Below, one piece after another: positions 56,819-64,000 of a stretch of DNA of 64,000 bases. A program made the position numbers and the translations under genes. The stretch covers positions 96,534-160,533 of the forward strand of contig CAVSDW010000002.1 in NCBI GenBank assembly GCA_963726665.1, read 5' to 3'. The notes beneath the pieces were generated by a model. It searched no databases. It was given only the letters and a program-made list of their open reading frames with translations, and was not told the origin of the DNA. Numbering within the stretch: position 1 is the stretch's first letter; each line of letters opens with the position of its first letter. Source of the DNA: RPQJ01 sp963726665. GTDB taxonomy: Bacteria; Pseudomonadota; Gammaproteobacteria; Steroidobacterales; Steroidobacteraceae.

Positions 56819-56850
56819 GAGCTTCACCCATTTCGGACCAAAGCAGAGCA

Positions 56851-57762
56851 ATGCCCAAGCGCAAGTGCCGCCTGTACCACGTGGATGCCTTCACCCGCGA
56901 CCGCTTCTGCGGCAATCCTGCAGTCGTGGTGCTCGATGCGGAGTTCCTGACCGACGAGGAAATGCGACGCATCGCGCGCGAGGCCGCGGGACAGGAAGTC
57001 GCCTTCGTGCTGGCCTCCGATGCACCCGATCACGACGTCGAGATCCGGTTCTTCTCACCGCGCCGCGAGGTCACCTTCATCGGCCACGCGACGATTGCCG
57101 CACATTACGTCCGTGCGATCTCGAACGGCGTGCCCAAGGGCATGGTCCGGCAGAAATCGGGCACGAGCATCTACGAGATCGAGGTGACGGGCCGCGGCGA
57201 GGCGCTGCGCGTCTCGATCCACCAGGGTCCCGCGACGTTCGGGCCCGTCGTGCCTGAAGAGCGTCGGGCGCCCGTGCTCGACGCGCTGGGCATCAGTTCG
57301 GCGAGCCTGCACCCCGACTGCCCCATGCAGGTGATGAGCAAGGCCAATTCGCGCCTGCTGATCGGCCTGCAGTCTCCGGAAACACTCGAGTCGCTGCAGC
57401 CGGACATGGACGCGCTCATGCACCTGACGCCGCACGTCGGCGCCGACGGTTTCTTCGTATTCGCGATTGACCCGGGAAGCGATCCGCTCACGACCGAGGC
57501 GCGGATGTTCTGCCCGGTAATCGGCGTGCCGGAGGACCCCGTGAGTGGCAACGCGCACGGCATGCTCGGCGTGTACCTGTTGCAGCACGGACTGCTCGCA
57601 GCCGACGAAGGCAAAGCACGTTTCATCGGCCACCAGGGCCGGTTCGTCGATCGCCCGGGTACCGTCGAAGTGGAAGTCACCGCAGCGGCCGGCAAGCGCG
57701 CGACGGGAGTGCGTGTCACGGGCGACGCGGTGATCGTCTTCCAGGCCGAATTGTCGCTGTAG
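56851..57762 (+). CDS. PhzF family isomerase-like protein
   Basis: The 303-residue protein has the PhzF fold: CRLYHVDAFTRDRFCGNPA at the start, IAREAAGQEVAFV with the catalytic Glu, and GHATIAAHY. PhzF homologues isomerise trans-dihydroanthranilate in phenazine synthesis, but most are epimerase-like enzymes of unknown substrate, and no phenazine genes are near. It diverges from the thiamine operon and is 12 bp from a Rieske protein gene. Confidence 0.87.
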   Translation: MPKRKCRLYHVDAFTRDRFCGNPAVVVLDAEFLTDEEMRRIAREAAGQEVAFVLASDAPDHDVEIRFFSPRREVTFIGHATIAAHYVRAISNGVPKGMVRQKSGTSIYEIEVTGRGEALRVSIHQGPATFGPVVPEERRAPVLDALGISSASLHPDCPMQVMSKANSRLLIGLQSPETLESLQPDMDALMHLTPHVGADGFFVFAIDPGSDPLTTEARMFCPVIGVPEDPVSGNAHGMLGVYLLQHGLLAADEGKARFIGHQGRFVDRPGTVEVEVTAAAGKRATGVRVTGDAVIVFQAELSL

Positions 57763-57774
57763 CCGCGCCCGCTC

Positions 57775-58089
57775 GTGGCCGACACTCCGTTTCTGAGGAT
57801 CATGCCGCTGGCCGAATTGCGGTCGGGCCACACGCGCTCGGCCGAGGTCGGCGGCCAGGAAATACTCCTGTGCAACACCGGCAGCGCCGTGCACGCGGTG
57901 GCCGGCCTCTGCACGCACGCGGTCGCGAGGCTCGACGAGGGTCGGTTGCGCGGCCACCGATTGACCTGCCTGCTGCACGGCGCAAGCTTCGATGTGCGCA
58001 GCGGCGCGGTCATGGGCGGCCCTGCGTGCGAACCACTCCGCAGCTACCCGACGCGCGTCGCGGACGGCTACATCGAGGTGCAGGCCTAG
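57775..58089 (+). CDS. Rieske-type 2Fe-2S protein
   Basis: The 104-residue protein starting at GTG 57775 has the Rieske ligands CTH (near residue 45) and CLLH (near 64), as in NirD-like or dioxygenase ferredoxins. It is a free-standing electron carrier; no oxygenase is adjacent. The 12-bp spacing suggests it is co-transcribed with the PhzF-like gene. Confidence 0.87.
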   Translation: MADTPFLRIMPLAELRSGHTRSAEVGGQEILLCNTGSAVHAVAGLCTHAVARLDEGRLRGHRLTCLLHGASFDVRSGAVMGGPACEPLRSYPTRVADGYIEVQA

Positions 58090-58100
58090 CCTGCTTGCCA

Positions 58101-59052
58101 TTGGCGGTTCAGCGCTCGCGTTTCTTCATCAAAAGGCCCGCGCTCGCGGCGACGCTGGTCGCGATGACAGCACCATCCTTCGCGTCCCAGGCGGCCGAAC
58201 CCGCGTCTCCGGCCATCTGCGGCCGCGGCCCGCTCGAGATCCTGCTCACCAACGACGACGGCTACCAGGCGCCCGGGATACGAGCGCTGTACGACGCGCT
58301 GCGCGAGGCGGGGCACCACGTGCGGCTCGCAGCACCTGCAGCGAACGCGAGCGGCAGCAGCGTGAGCTTCACGTGGGGCACCGTGAGCGTGGTGCGCGAT
58401 CCCGCAGGACCCGAACGTGCTGGGCGTCGTCGCGACGCCCGCAACTGCTGCCGTACTGGGGGCAACCGCACTCTACCCGCCCGGCCACGGACCCGACCTC
58501 GTCATCTCCGGGATCAACGACGGCGAGAACACGGGTTCACTGCTTGCGATCTCCGGCACGGTCGGCGCCGCGCTCGCGGGAACGATGCTGCTCGACCCGC
58601 CCGTTCCTGGCATCGCGGTCAACGCCGAGCGCATGGGCACGCCGGATGCACAGCGCGCAAGGTCGCCGGACGAAATCGCCCGAATGGCGCGACACCTCGC
58701 GCGCCTCGCGGGCGGCGCACGCGCCTGGTTCTGCGACGGCGGCAGGCTCACGAGGCCGACCACTGTGCTGAACGTGAACTACCCGGCGCGACCGATGGCG
58801 GACGTGCGCGGCGTCGCCGTCGCGCGCCAGGGACGCTCGACCGATCTTCAGCTGCGATTCGAGCCCTCGGGTCCTGAGGCCTACGCCTCGCGACGCGTCA
58901 CGCCGGCGGACTCGAGCGATGCCGCCGACTCCGATGTGAAGCTGCTTGCAGAAGGCTACGTCACGGTGACGCCGATCTCGGCGCACCTCGGCGAGACCGA
59001 CGTCCCGGTCGAGGATCTAAAGCGGCGGCTCGACGCGACGAAGTTCCAGTAA
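58101..59052 (+). CDS. Exported SurE-like nucleotidase, frame broken by one extra base
   Basis: SurE is a divalent-metal nucleotidase, normally cytoplasmic. Here an N-terminal hydrophobic segment (IKRPALAATLVAMTAPSFAS) suggests export. The motif LLTNDDG (metal-binding Asp pair) is in one frame, and SGINDGENTG with the rest is in the next. One surplus base near 58404 separates them; dropping it restores RDPQDPNVLGVVATP and 316 residues. Start is uncertain: TTG codons at 58095 or 58101 fit the signal peptide, and no ATG does. Confidence 0.75.
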
Positions 59053-59056
59053 TCGT

Positions 59057-59078
59057 CCACCGCCACCGTCCGCGGTGG
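59057..59078. terminator. Hairpin between convergent surE-like and araC-like genes
   Basis: CCACCGC and GCGGTGG form a perfect 7-bp stem with an eight-base loop in the 38-bp gap between the two stops. There is no T tract. It may serve both converging transcripts. Confidence 0.45.
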
Positions 59079-59090
59079 AGATCGGTCGAA

Positions 59091-59975
59091 TCAGGGACTG
59101 TCCTGCTTCAACTGCCTTCGGTAGGCCGCCGGGGTCACGGCATGGGCCGCCTGAAAGCACTTTGTCAGATGGCTCTGGCTGTAGAAGCCGCATTCGTCGG
59201 AAATCACCGAGATCGCAAGGTCCGACATGACGAGCAGCTTTCGAGCCTGGGCCAGGCGGCGACCCTGGACATAGCGATGTGGCGGCATACCCATTGCGTC
59301 CAGGAATATCCTGCGGAAATGTGACTCGCTGACTCCTGCCAATGCGGCCAGTTCGTCGTTGGGCAGCTGCTCCGCGAGGCGTGCATTGATGTGACGCAGC
59401 ACCTTCTGCAGTCGTGAGAAATGCACGTGCCGCGGATGAATTCCGGGCGCGGTAGAAGCCGTCAACACCCGGAAGACCTGCTCCAGCATCAGGCTTGCCA
59501 GACGGGCCATGAAATCCTCGTCGGCGCTCCTGCCGTTGTGCAACTCATCCACCAGTTGCCGTGCGGCGGCTGCGACGAGCGCATCGGCAAACGCAACAGG
59601 TCCGCCACGAAGAGTCGCAAGGTTGCCGAGACGTTCCTGCACGCCGTTGTGCGGGTCGAGAAAATAGAACGCCACGTCGTCGACCGGCCCGGTGTAGTGC
59701 CAGCTCGTAGCAGTATTGGGCGGCAGAAGAACGGACTGACTCGGGAGACTGGACAGGCGCCAGCCTGTCTCGTCCCCCTCATTGACGCGAGTGCCTCCCA
59801 GCTGGGTCACCAGGACGGGGCATGGAATCCCGGAGATATCGGCCTTCGCCGCCTGATATACCCAGCGCTCAACATACAGAGGGCTGTCGCCACCGATCGC
59901 CCCCTCTGTCAGTGGCTGCGTTCCCAGGTCTTTGCGGACTTTGGCCCAGACCGGCGGCTTCATTGCTTGCCCCAT
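59091..59975 (-). CDS. AraC family transcriptional regulator with cupin-like N-terminus
   Basis: The 294-residue protein has a cupin-type sensor domain (residues about 40-130) and a C-terminal double helix-turn-helix: NDELAALAGVSESHFRRIF and the canonical SDECGFYSQSHLTKCFQ followed by TPAAYRR. It is transcribed away from the enoyl-CoA hydratase homologue and probably controls it. An alternative start at residue 5 is possible. Confidence 0.9.
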   Translation of the reverse strand: MGQAMKPPVWAKVRKDLGTQPLTEGAIGGDSPLYVERWVYQAAKADISGIPCPVLVTQLGGTRVNEGDETGWRLSSLPSQSVLLPPNTATSWHYTGPVDDVAFYFLDPHNGVQERLGNLATLRGGPVAFADALVAAAARQLVDELHNGRSADEDFMARLASLMLEQVFRVLTASTAPGIHPRHVHFSRLQKVLRHINARLAEQLPNDELAALAGVSESHFRRIFLDAMGMPPHRYVQGRRLAQARKLLVMSDLAISVISDECGFYSQSHLTKCFQAAHAVTPAAYRRQLKQDSP

Positions 59976-59996
59976 CGAGAATGATCGGAATATACA
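59967..59996 (+). promoter_or_regulatory. Candidate promoter between AraC regulator and enoyl-CoA hydratase gene
   Basis: TTGCCC (59967-59972) and TATACA (59991-59996) are 18 bp apart on the plus strand, about 110 bp upstream of the hydratase homologue. A TATATT on the minus strand in the same bases could serve the regulator gene. It overlaps the start of the araC gene, suiting autoregulation. Confidence 0.4.
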
Positions 59997-60110
59997 AAAG
60001 ATGGGGACATCCCGTCACAGAGAAAGCGCATCAGTCCTCCACAATGCGGCTGTCGACGGATTGCCCCGCCCCTCGAGGGCCGTTCGCCGCACTGCGCAAC
60101 GGGAGAACCC

Positions 60111-60953
60111 ATGGTCTATGAAGACTTTGCGACGCTGCGCGTCAGGGTCGACAAGGGCGTCGCGTTCGTCACGATCGATCATGGCGAACTCAATCTCATG
60201 GACCTGGCGATGCTCACCGATCTCGATCGCGCCGGCCGTGAACTCGAGGCCGACGCAGCCGTTAAAGTCGTGGTTCTGCAGAGCGCCAATCCGGAGTTCT
60301 TCGTCGCCCACGCCGACATCAACGTCATTACACAGCTTCCCGAAGCACCGCCTGTGCGTGACGAGAAGCTCGGATGGGTGCACGCCGTCCTGGATCGCTT
60401 CCGGACGATGCCGAAGGCGACCATCGCCAAGATCCAGGGCCGTTGCCGTGGCGGCGGCAGCGAGCTGGCGCTCGCGTGTGACATGCGGTTTGCGGAGATT
60501 GGGCGAGGAGTCCTCTGCCAGCCGGAGGTCGGAGTCGGAATCATTCCTGGCGCCGGCGGATCAGTTCGTCTCCCGCGGCTGGTTGGGCGTGGCCGGGCAC
60601 TGGAAATCATCCTGGGCTGCGGTGATTTTCCGGCCGAGGTCGCCGAACGCTATGGTTACGTCAATCGGGCACTGCCGCCCGACGAGATCGACTTCTTCGT
60701 GAACTACCTGGCCTTCCGCATCGCCGGCTTTCCAGCCGGGACAATCGCCATGGCGAAACGTGCCGCCAGCATGCGCGAGGCCGGGTTGGAGGACGAACTC
60801 GCTCGCGAGGAAGTGCTCTTCCTGAATTCGGCCCACACGGCCTCGGCGAGGCAACGCATGGCGGCCGCGCTGGCAGCCGGCATGCAAACGCCAACCATCG
60901 AAAGATGCTGCTTCAACCATGTCTGGGGGCCGTTGGCCGACCCGCAATCCTGA
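60111..60953 (+). CDS. Enoyl-CoA hydratase/isomerase family protein
   Basis: The 280-residue crotonase-fold protein has VAHADINVI (oxyanion hole region), GRCRGGGSELALACDMRFA and PEVGVGIIPGAGGSVRLPRLVG. A Glu is present in PEVGVG, but position two of the usual acid pair is replaced by Gly, so hydratase activity is uncertain. It lies between an AraC regulator and a small membrane protein gene, away from the main beta-oxidation cluster, and its codon use looks less GC-biased by eye. Confidence 0.82.
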   Translation: MVYEDFATLRVRVDKGVAFVTIDHGELNLMDLAMLTDLDRAGRELEADAAVKVVVLQSANPEFFVAHADINVITQLPEAPPVRDEKLGWVHAVLDRFRTMPKATIAKIQGRCRGGGSELALACDMRFAEIGRGVLCQPEVGVGIIPGAGGSVRLPRLVGRGRALEIILGCGDFPAEVAERYGYVNRALPPDEIDFFVNYLAFRIAGFPAGTIAMAKRAASMREAGLEDELAREEVLFLNSAHTASARQRMAAALAAGMQTPTIERCCFNHVWGPLADPQS

Positions 60954-60983
60954 GAAATCTTCAATCCGTGGAGGCGTAATACC

Positions 60984-61322
60984 GTGACTGCATTTCGTGT
61001 CCTGCTGATCGCCATGCTCGCAATCCTCGTGGGCTACACGGGCGTCGTGATCGCCAACCACGGCATGGGGCTGATCAACATCTTTTTCGGAGACATGGCC
61101 GCAATGGGCTGGCCCGGCCAGTTCAACCTTGATTTCCTGTTCATGCTGACGCTCTCGGCGACCTGGGTCGCCTGGAGGCACGAGTTCTCGATCGCCGGGC
61201 TGTTACTCGGCCTAATGGCCTTCTTTGGCGGAAGCCTGTTCCTCTCGACGTACCTTCTGGCGCTGAGCTGGCTGACCAGGGGCAACCTTAGGCAGATGCT
61301 TGTGGGAACGAGACAGCCTTGA
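60984..61322 (+). CDS. Small membrane protein of unknown function
   Basis: The 112-residue protein has three hydrophobic segments (about residues 6-27, 47-64 and 69-94) and a conserved-looking segment IFFGDMAAMGWPGQFNLDF between the first two. I do not recognise a characterised family, though proteins of similar layout are found in other bacteria. It follows the enoyl-CoA hydratase homologue by 30 bp and is probably in the same transcript. Confidence 0.75.
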   Translation: MTAFRVLLIAMLAILVGYTGVVIANHGMGLINIFFGDMAAMGWPGQFNLDFLFMLTLSATWVAWRHEFSIAGLLLGLMAFFGGSLFLSTYLLALSWLTRGNLRQMLVGTRQP

Positions 61323-61437
61323 TGCCGAGCTTTCGCAGCCCGCCCCCTTCTGGAGTCTGCGAATTCGAGATCTGACCACCCGTTTTGCAGCGGAAACCAC
61401 TTCGGGCTTCGGCTGAGCTTCACCGTACGCTTATGCA

Positions 61438-61453
61438 CAGACCTGCTGGTCTG
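61438..61453. other. Small hairpin in the gap before the IS element
   Basis: CAGACC and GGTCTG form a perfect 6-bp stem with a TGCT loop. The 190-bp gap 61323-61513 otherwise holds no gene that I can see. Confidence 0.3.
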
Positions 61454-61513
61454 ATCCGACGCCAAGGGAAAGCGGACGGACGGCAACCGCCGGGATCGGC
61501 CAGGAGCAATGGG

Positions 61514-61531
61514 ATGGACCCCTCCCCACTC
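61514..61531 (+). repeat. IS1111-type left subterminal inverted repeat
   Basis: ATGGACCCCTCCCCACTC, the partner of the right repeat with two mismatches. Confidence 0.8.
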
Positions 61532-61595
61532 CTACGGCATCGAGTGCCAGACTGGAGGTGTGAAATCACCAGTCACGGAATGAGGAGGGGTCGTC

Positions 61596-62627
61596 ATGAA
61601 GCTTACTCGCGTGGGTGTGGATTTGGCCAAGCAGGTCTTCCAGGTGCACGGCGTCGATCGCGCAGAGCGTGCCGCTTGGTGCAAGCGGCTGAAGCGCTCC
61701 CGCTGGATCGCGGATCTCGAGCGTGATGTCGAGCCAGGCTGTGAGATCGGCATGGAGGCTTGCGGCGGGGCGCACCACTGGGCGCGAGTGCTGCAGGACA
61801 AGGGCTACCGGGTGAAGCTGATCGCCCCACAGTTCGTGAAGCCGTACGTGAAGACGAACAAGACCGATGCGAACGACGCCGAGGCGATCTGCGAAGCGAT
61901 GGGCAGGCCGAGCATGCGGTTCGTGGCGGTGAAGACCGTCGAGCAGCAAGATCTGCAGGCGGTGCATCGGGTGCGCTCGAGCCTGATCCGGGAACGCATT
62001 GCGAAGGCGAACCAGCTGCGCGGGCTCGTCTATGAGTACGGTCTGGTGGCGCCTCGCGAACTGCACGCGCTGCGCCGTGCGGTGCCGGAGTGGTTGGAGG
62101 ATGCGGAGAATGGCCTGACGGCGCGCTTCCGTGCGCTGCTGGCCGGCCTGTACCGCGATCTGCAGCAGCTTGACGAGCGGGTACGCGAGTTGGATCGGGA
62201 GATCGCCACAATCGTTCGCGAGCACGAGCCGGTCGGTCGCCTCCAGCAACTCACGGGCATCGGGCCGCTGACCGCCAGCGCGCTGTACGCGCTGGTCGGT
62301 GATGCGCGGCAGTACCGCAATGGTCGTGAACTGGCTGTTGCGCTCGGACTGACGCCGCGGCAACACAGCTCCGGCGGCAAGGAGAAGCTACTGGGCATCA
62401 GCAAGCGCGGCGACAAGTATGTCCGCACGCTACTGATCCACGGGGCAAGGTCCGCGCTGCGCGTGGCACCCAACAAGACCGATCGGATCAGTCGCTGGGC
62501 CGTGGCCCTGACGGAACGTGCGCATCCGAACGTTGCGACAGTCGCACTGGCGAACAAACTGGCTCGGATCGCCTGGGCGATGTTGAGGCATGGCACGAAC
62601 TACGAACCGGAGCAGCTGGCGGCCTGA
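61596..62627 (+). CDS. IS110/IS1111 family transposase
   Basis: The 343-residue protein has the RuvC-like DEDD domain first (VGVDLAKQVFQVHGVD; EACGGAHHWAR; KTDANDAEAICEA) and the Transposase_20 domain after it (GIGPLTASALYALVGD; SSGGKEKLLGISKRGDKYVRTL with the catalytic Ser region). A strong GGAGGGG ribosome binding site precedes the ATG. It looks intact and so possibly active. Recent work on IS110-family enzymes shows they use a bridge RNA to pick target and donor DNA. Confidence 0.95.
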   Translation: MKLTRVGVDLAKQVFQVHGVDRAERAAWCKRLKRSRWIADLERDVEPGCEIGMEACGGAHHWARVLQDKGYRVKLIAPQFVKPYVKTNKTDANDAEAICEAMGRPSMRFVAVKTVEQQDLQAVHRVRSSLIRERIAKANQLRGLVYEYGLVAPRELHALRRAVPEWLEDAENGLTARFRALLAGLYRDLQQLDERVRELDREIATIVREHEPVGRLQQLTGIGPLTASALYALVGDARQYRNGRELAVALGLTPRQHSSGGKEKLLGISKRGDKYVRTLLIHGARSALRVAPNKTDRISRWAVALTERAHPNVATVALANKLARIAWAMLRHGTNYEPEQLAA

Positions 62628-62871
62628 GGCCGCGCGTCCCGACTGATAGAGGAGAACATCACCGCGGTTGCGAGTACTCCGAAGAATGGCGAACAGGTCG
62701 AACCGGCGTCGGAATAACCTGGGAATGTCCACGGGCGAGAAGCCCGAAGAAGCAATGAGGAACCGGCGCGCGCATAGCCCATCGTGGCCCGACCTCGGCT
62801 GATCGAGGTCAGACAGAGGCCGGATATACGTGAGCAGTCGTACCTCGTCGCCGGAAAACGGAGTGCTGGCA
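62628..62871 (+). ncRNA. Candidate bridge RNA region of the IS1111 element
   Basis: The 3-prime non-coding arm holds no protein gene and contains strong hairpins: CGGGC-GAGAA-GCCCG at 62732-62746 and GACCTCG-GCTGAT-CGAGGTC at 62791-62810, with further GC stems. Location between transposase and right terminal repeat matches where IS1111 bridge RNAs are encoded. Exact ends and guide loops cannot be fixed by eye. Confidence 0.5.
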
Positions 62872-62889
62872 AAGTGGGGTGGGGTCCAT
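62872..62889 (-). repeat. IS1111-type right subterminal inverted repeat
   Basis: The plus strand AAGTGGGGTGGGGTCCAT is complementary to the left repeat except at two positions. From here to 63052 I see no gene. Confidence 0.8.
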
Positions 62890-63052
62890 ATACGGACTTT
62901 CGATAGAATCGAAGAGTACGATCAAGAATGCACTGCCTGGCGCTCCACGAGGCCCGCTGCCTCCACGAGCTGGTAAAGCGGTGGGCGCGGCGGCGCACTG
63001 GGCTGAGCCGCGTTCAGGGCGAGAGCAGGCCGCGGCTCGAGCGGTCAGCGCC

Positions 63053-63790
63053 TTACATTCTCTCCCTCTCCTTCGGCTGCTCGATGGCTTCCAGCAGATT
63101 CGTATCCAGCGCGGGAATCTGCGGCAGGCTCCTCGCATCCTCGACCAGCGGCTGGAGCTGCTCATGCAGCTTCAGCGACAGCGCGTGCAGGTCGCGATAA
63201 CGGTTCACCAAGGTCGCGCCACTACGCAGCACGTCCGCCAACCTCTGATCCTGCTGGCGCTTCTCGGTGCGAAGCGTATTCAGCGCGGACTCGACTTGGC
63301 GACGCGCATCCGCTTCTTCCTGCTTCTGCTTCTTGAGCGTGTTCATCTTCTTCAGGACGTTTGTGGGCGTGTCTGCCAGTGCCGTGTTGATCGCCTTGAG
63401 CGACATCTCGCTCTTGGTCAGACGGTCCTTTACCTTCTGCAGGTTCGTCGCGGCGGCAGCGCGCTGGTTGGCCATCTGCTGAACCGCGCCGTCGTACGCG
63501 GCTTTCGCCTCGGTAGCCGCTTTCTGCGCAATTGCCAGGCCCTGCTCGCCCTCGGCTAACCTCTTCTCGAGCGCAGTGATGGCGGCCGTCGCCTCTTTCT
63601 TCGCATTGACGAGCTCGGTATCCGCCTTGGCGACCTTCTTTAGCGCCGCTTCGAGTGCTTCCTTCAGCTCTTCCTGCGTGCACTCCGGGTCGAGCTCGAG
63701 CGCGTCCGTGGCCGCTCGCATCAGGATCTGCTTGCTGATGGCGAGCTCTTTCCAAGCTTTCAATTGAATGTCTTGCTGCATTTGACTCAC
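63053..63790 (-). CDS. Coiled-coil protein of unknown function
   Basis: The 245-residue protein starts at GTG 63790, which follows a GAGGAA ribosome binding site; the ATG at 63781 would be three residues shorter. It is almost entirely helical, with heptad-like stretches (EELKEALEAALKKVAKAD, LEKRLAEGEQGLAIAQKA) over about residues 35-180, and a less regular C-terminus with LPQIPALDTNLLEAIEQP. There is no signal peptide or membrane segment. I do not recognise a family. Its position next to an IS, with less GC-biased codons by eye, suggests accessory DNA. The remaining 63791-64000 shows no gene. Confidence 0.75.
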   Translation of the reverse strand: MSQMQQDIQLKAWKELAISKQILMRAATDALELDPECTQEELKEALEAALKKVAKADTELVNAKKEATAAITALEKRLAEGEQGLAIAQKAATEAKAAYDGAVQQMANQRAAAATNLQKVKDRLTKSEMSLKAINTALADTPTNVLKKMNTLKKQKQEEADARRQVESALNTLRTEKRQQDQRLADVLRSGATLVNRYRDLHALSLKLHEQLQPLVEDARSLPQIPALDTNLLEAIEQPKERERM

Positions 63791-64000
63791 ATCGTTCCTC
63801 GCAGGCCATGGAATGGATAGATCGGGGCAGCGAATTGTAATCCAGAGCCAGGCAGGCCGCGCGGGGCCGGATCCAAACCCGTTCGGTGTGTGCAAATAGA
63901 TGACTCGATCCCTGAGATAGAAAGTTTCCGTGGCGGTCTTCAGGTTGTTTGAGCTCCCCGGAGTCAGGCGGACGCTGGGTGGAGGTCTGCTCCGGGTCGT

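Larger units (their letters stand above)
61507..62892 (+). mobile_element. IS110 family insertion sequence, IS1111 subgroup
   Basis: A DEDD transposase gene is flanked by 18-base subterminal inverted repeats (61514-61531 and 62872-62889) that match at 16 positions. The left non-coding arm is short (about 82 bp) and the right arm long (about 260 bp); that asymmetry is expected of IS1111-type elements, where the bridge RNA lies 3-prime of the transposase. The outer ends are approximate, since these elements make no target duplication. Confidence 0.85.

Overview
This 64 kb window is GC-rich, densely packed chromosomal DNA from a gammaproteobacterium. The main evidence is gene order: iscA/iscU-like/iscS/trmJ/suhB, then ndk-rlmN-pilW-rodZ-hisS-yfgM-bamB-der, then queA-tgt-yajC-secD-secF, and xerD-dsbC. 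These are classic gammaproteobacterial neighbourhoods. A MetX-family enzyme of the kind seen in xanthomonads, a large 1606-residue NAD-glutamate dehydrogenase and an IcmF-type fused mutase point to an aerobic, amino-acid and fatty-acid degrading heterotroph, perhaps near Xanthomonadales, Nevskiales or Steroidobacterales. That placement is inference only.

Layout. 1-4 kb (minus strand): a sodium:solute symporter with its small DUF3311 partner, a DUF885 metallopeptidase-like protein and a MetX-family acyltransferase. 4-14.6 kb (minus): housekeeping run of der, bamB, yfgM, hisS, rodZ, pilW, rlmN, ndk, and a minimal Fe-S cluster set whose IscU-like scaffold has lost most ligands. 14.6-18 kb: suhB, an APC amino acid permease and TerC. 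18-24.2 kb (minus): secF, secD, yajC, tgt, queA and a YkuD_2-type L,D-transpeptidase. 24.3-28.5 kb: tRNA-Leu(CAA), a Nudix hydrolase, fdxA, dsbC, xerD and an acyltransferase. 28.4-41 kb: icmF diverging from a TetR regulator across a perfect 7-4-7 palindrome, followed by thiolase, two short-chain dehydrogenases, ETF-ubiquinone oxidoreductase, acetoacetyl-CoA synthetase, zapE and marR. Together these could carry isobutyryl-CoA or n-butyryl-CoA through to acetoacetyl-CoA and acetyl-CoA. 41-47.6 kb: NAD-glutamate dehydrogenase overlapping gpmA, then a nitronate monooxygenase. 47.6-52.5 kb: a REP-like triple repeat, a FadB/FadJ-type multienzyme, thiolase, enoyl-CoA hydratase and a 2Fe-2S ferredoxin. 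52.6-56.8 kb (minus): a complete thiamine salvage operon (TPP riboswitch, TonB receptor, thiamine-binding protein, PnuT, thiamine-kinase-like protein). 56.8-59 kb: PhzF-like, Rieske-like and exported SurE-like proteins. 59-64 kb: an accessory-looking end with an AraC regulator, enoyl-CoA hydratase homologue, orphan membrane protein, an IS1111-type IS110 element with a candidate bridge-RNA region, and an orphan coiled-coil protein.

Five otherwise well-conserved genes (rodZ, secF, acetoacetyl-CoA synthetase, zapE, surE-like) are each broken by exactly one extra base. In every case the simplest reading is one extra coding-strand G. Because secF is normally important for growth, consensus sequencing error is the leading explanation. 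The rodZ lesion makes rodZ read in frame into hisS and imitates a fusion protein.

The strongest biology here is the five-part TPP-controlled thiamine uptake and phosphorylation operon, the IcmF/TetR short-chain acyl-CoA module with its palindromic operator, the degenerate IscU, and the IS1111 element whose 3-prime non-coding arm is a plausible bridge RNA.
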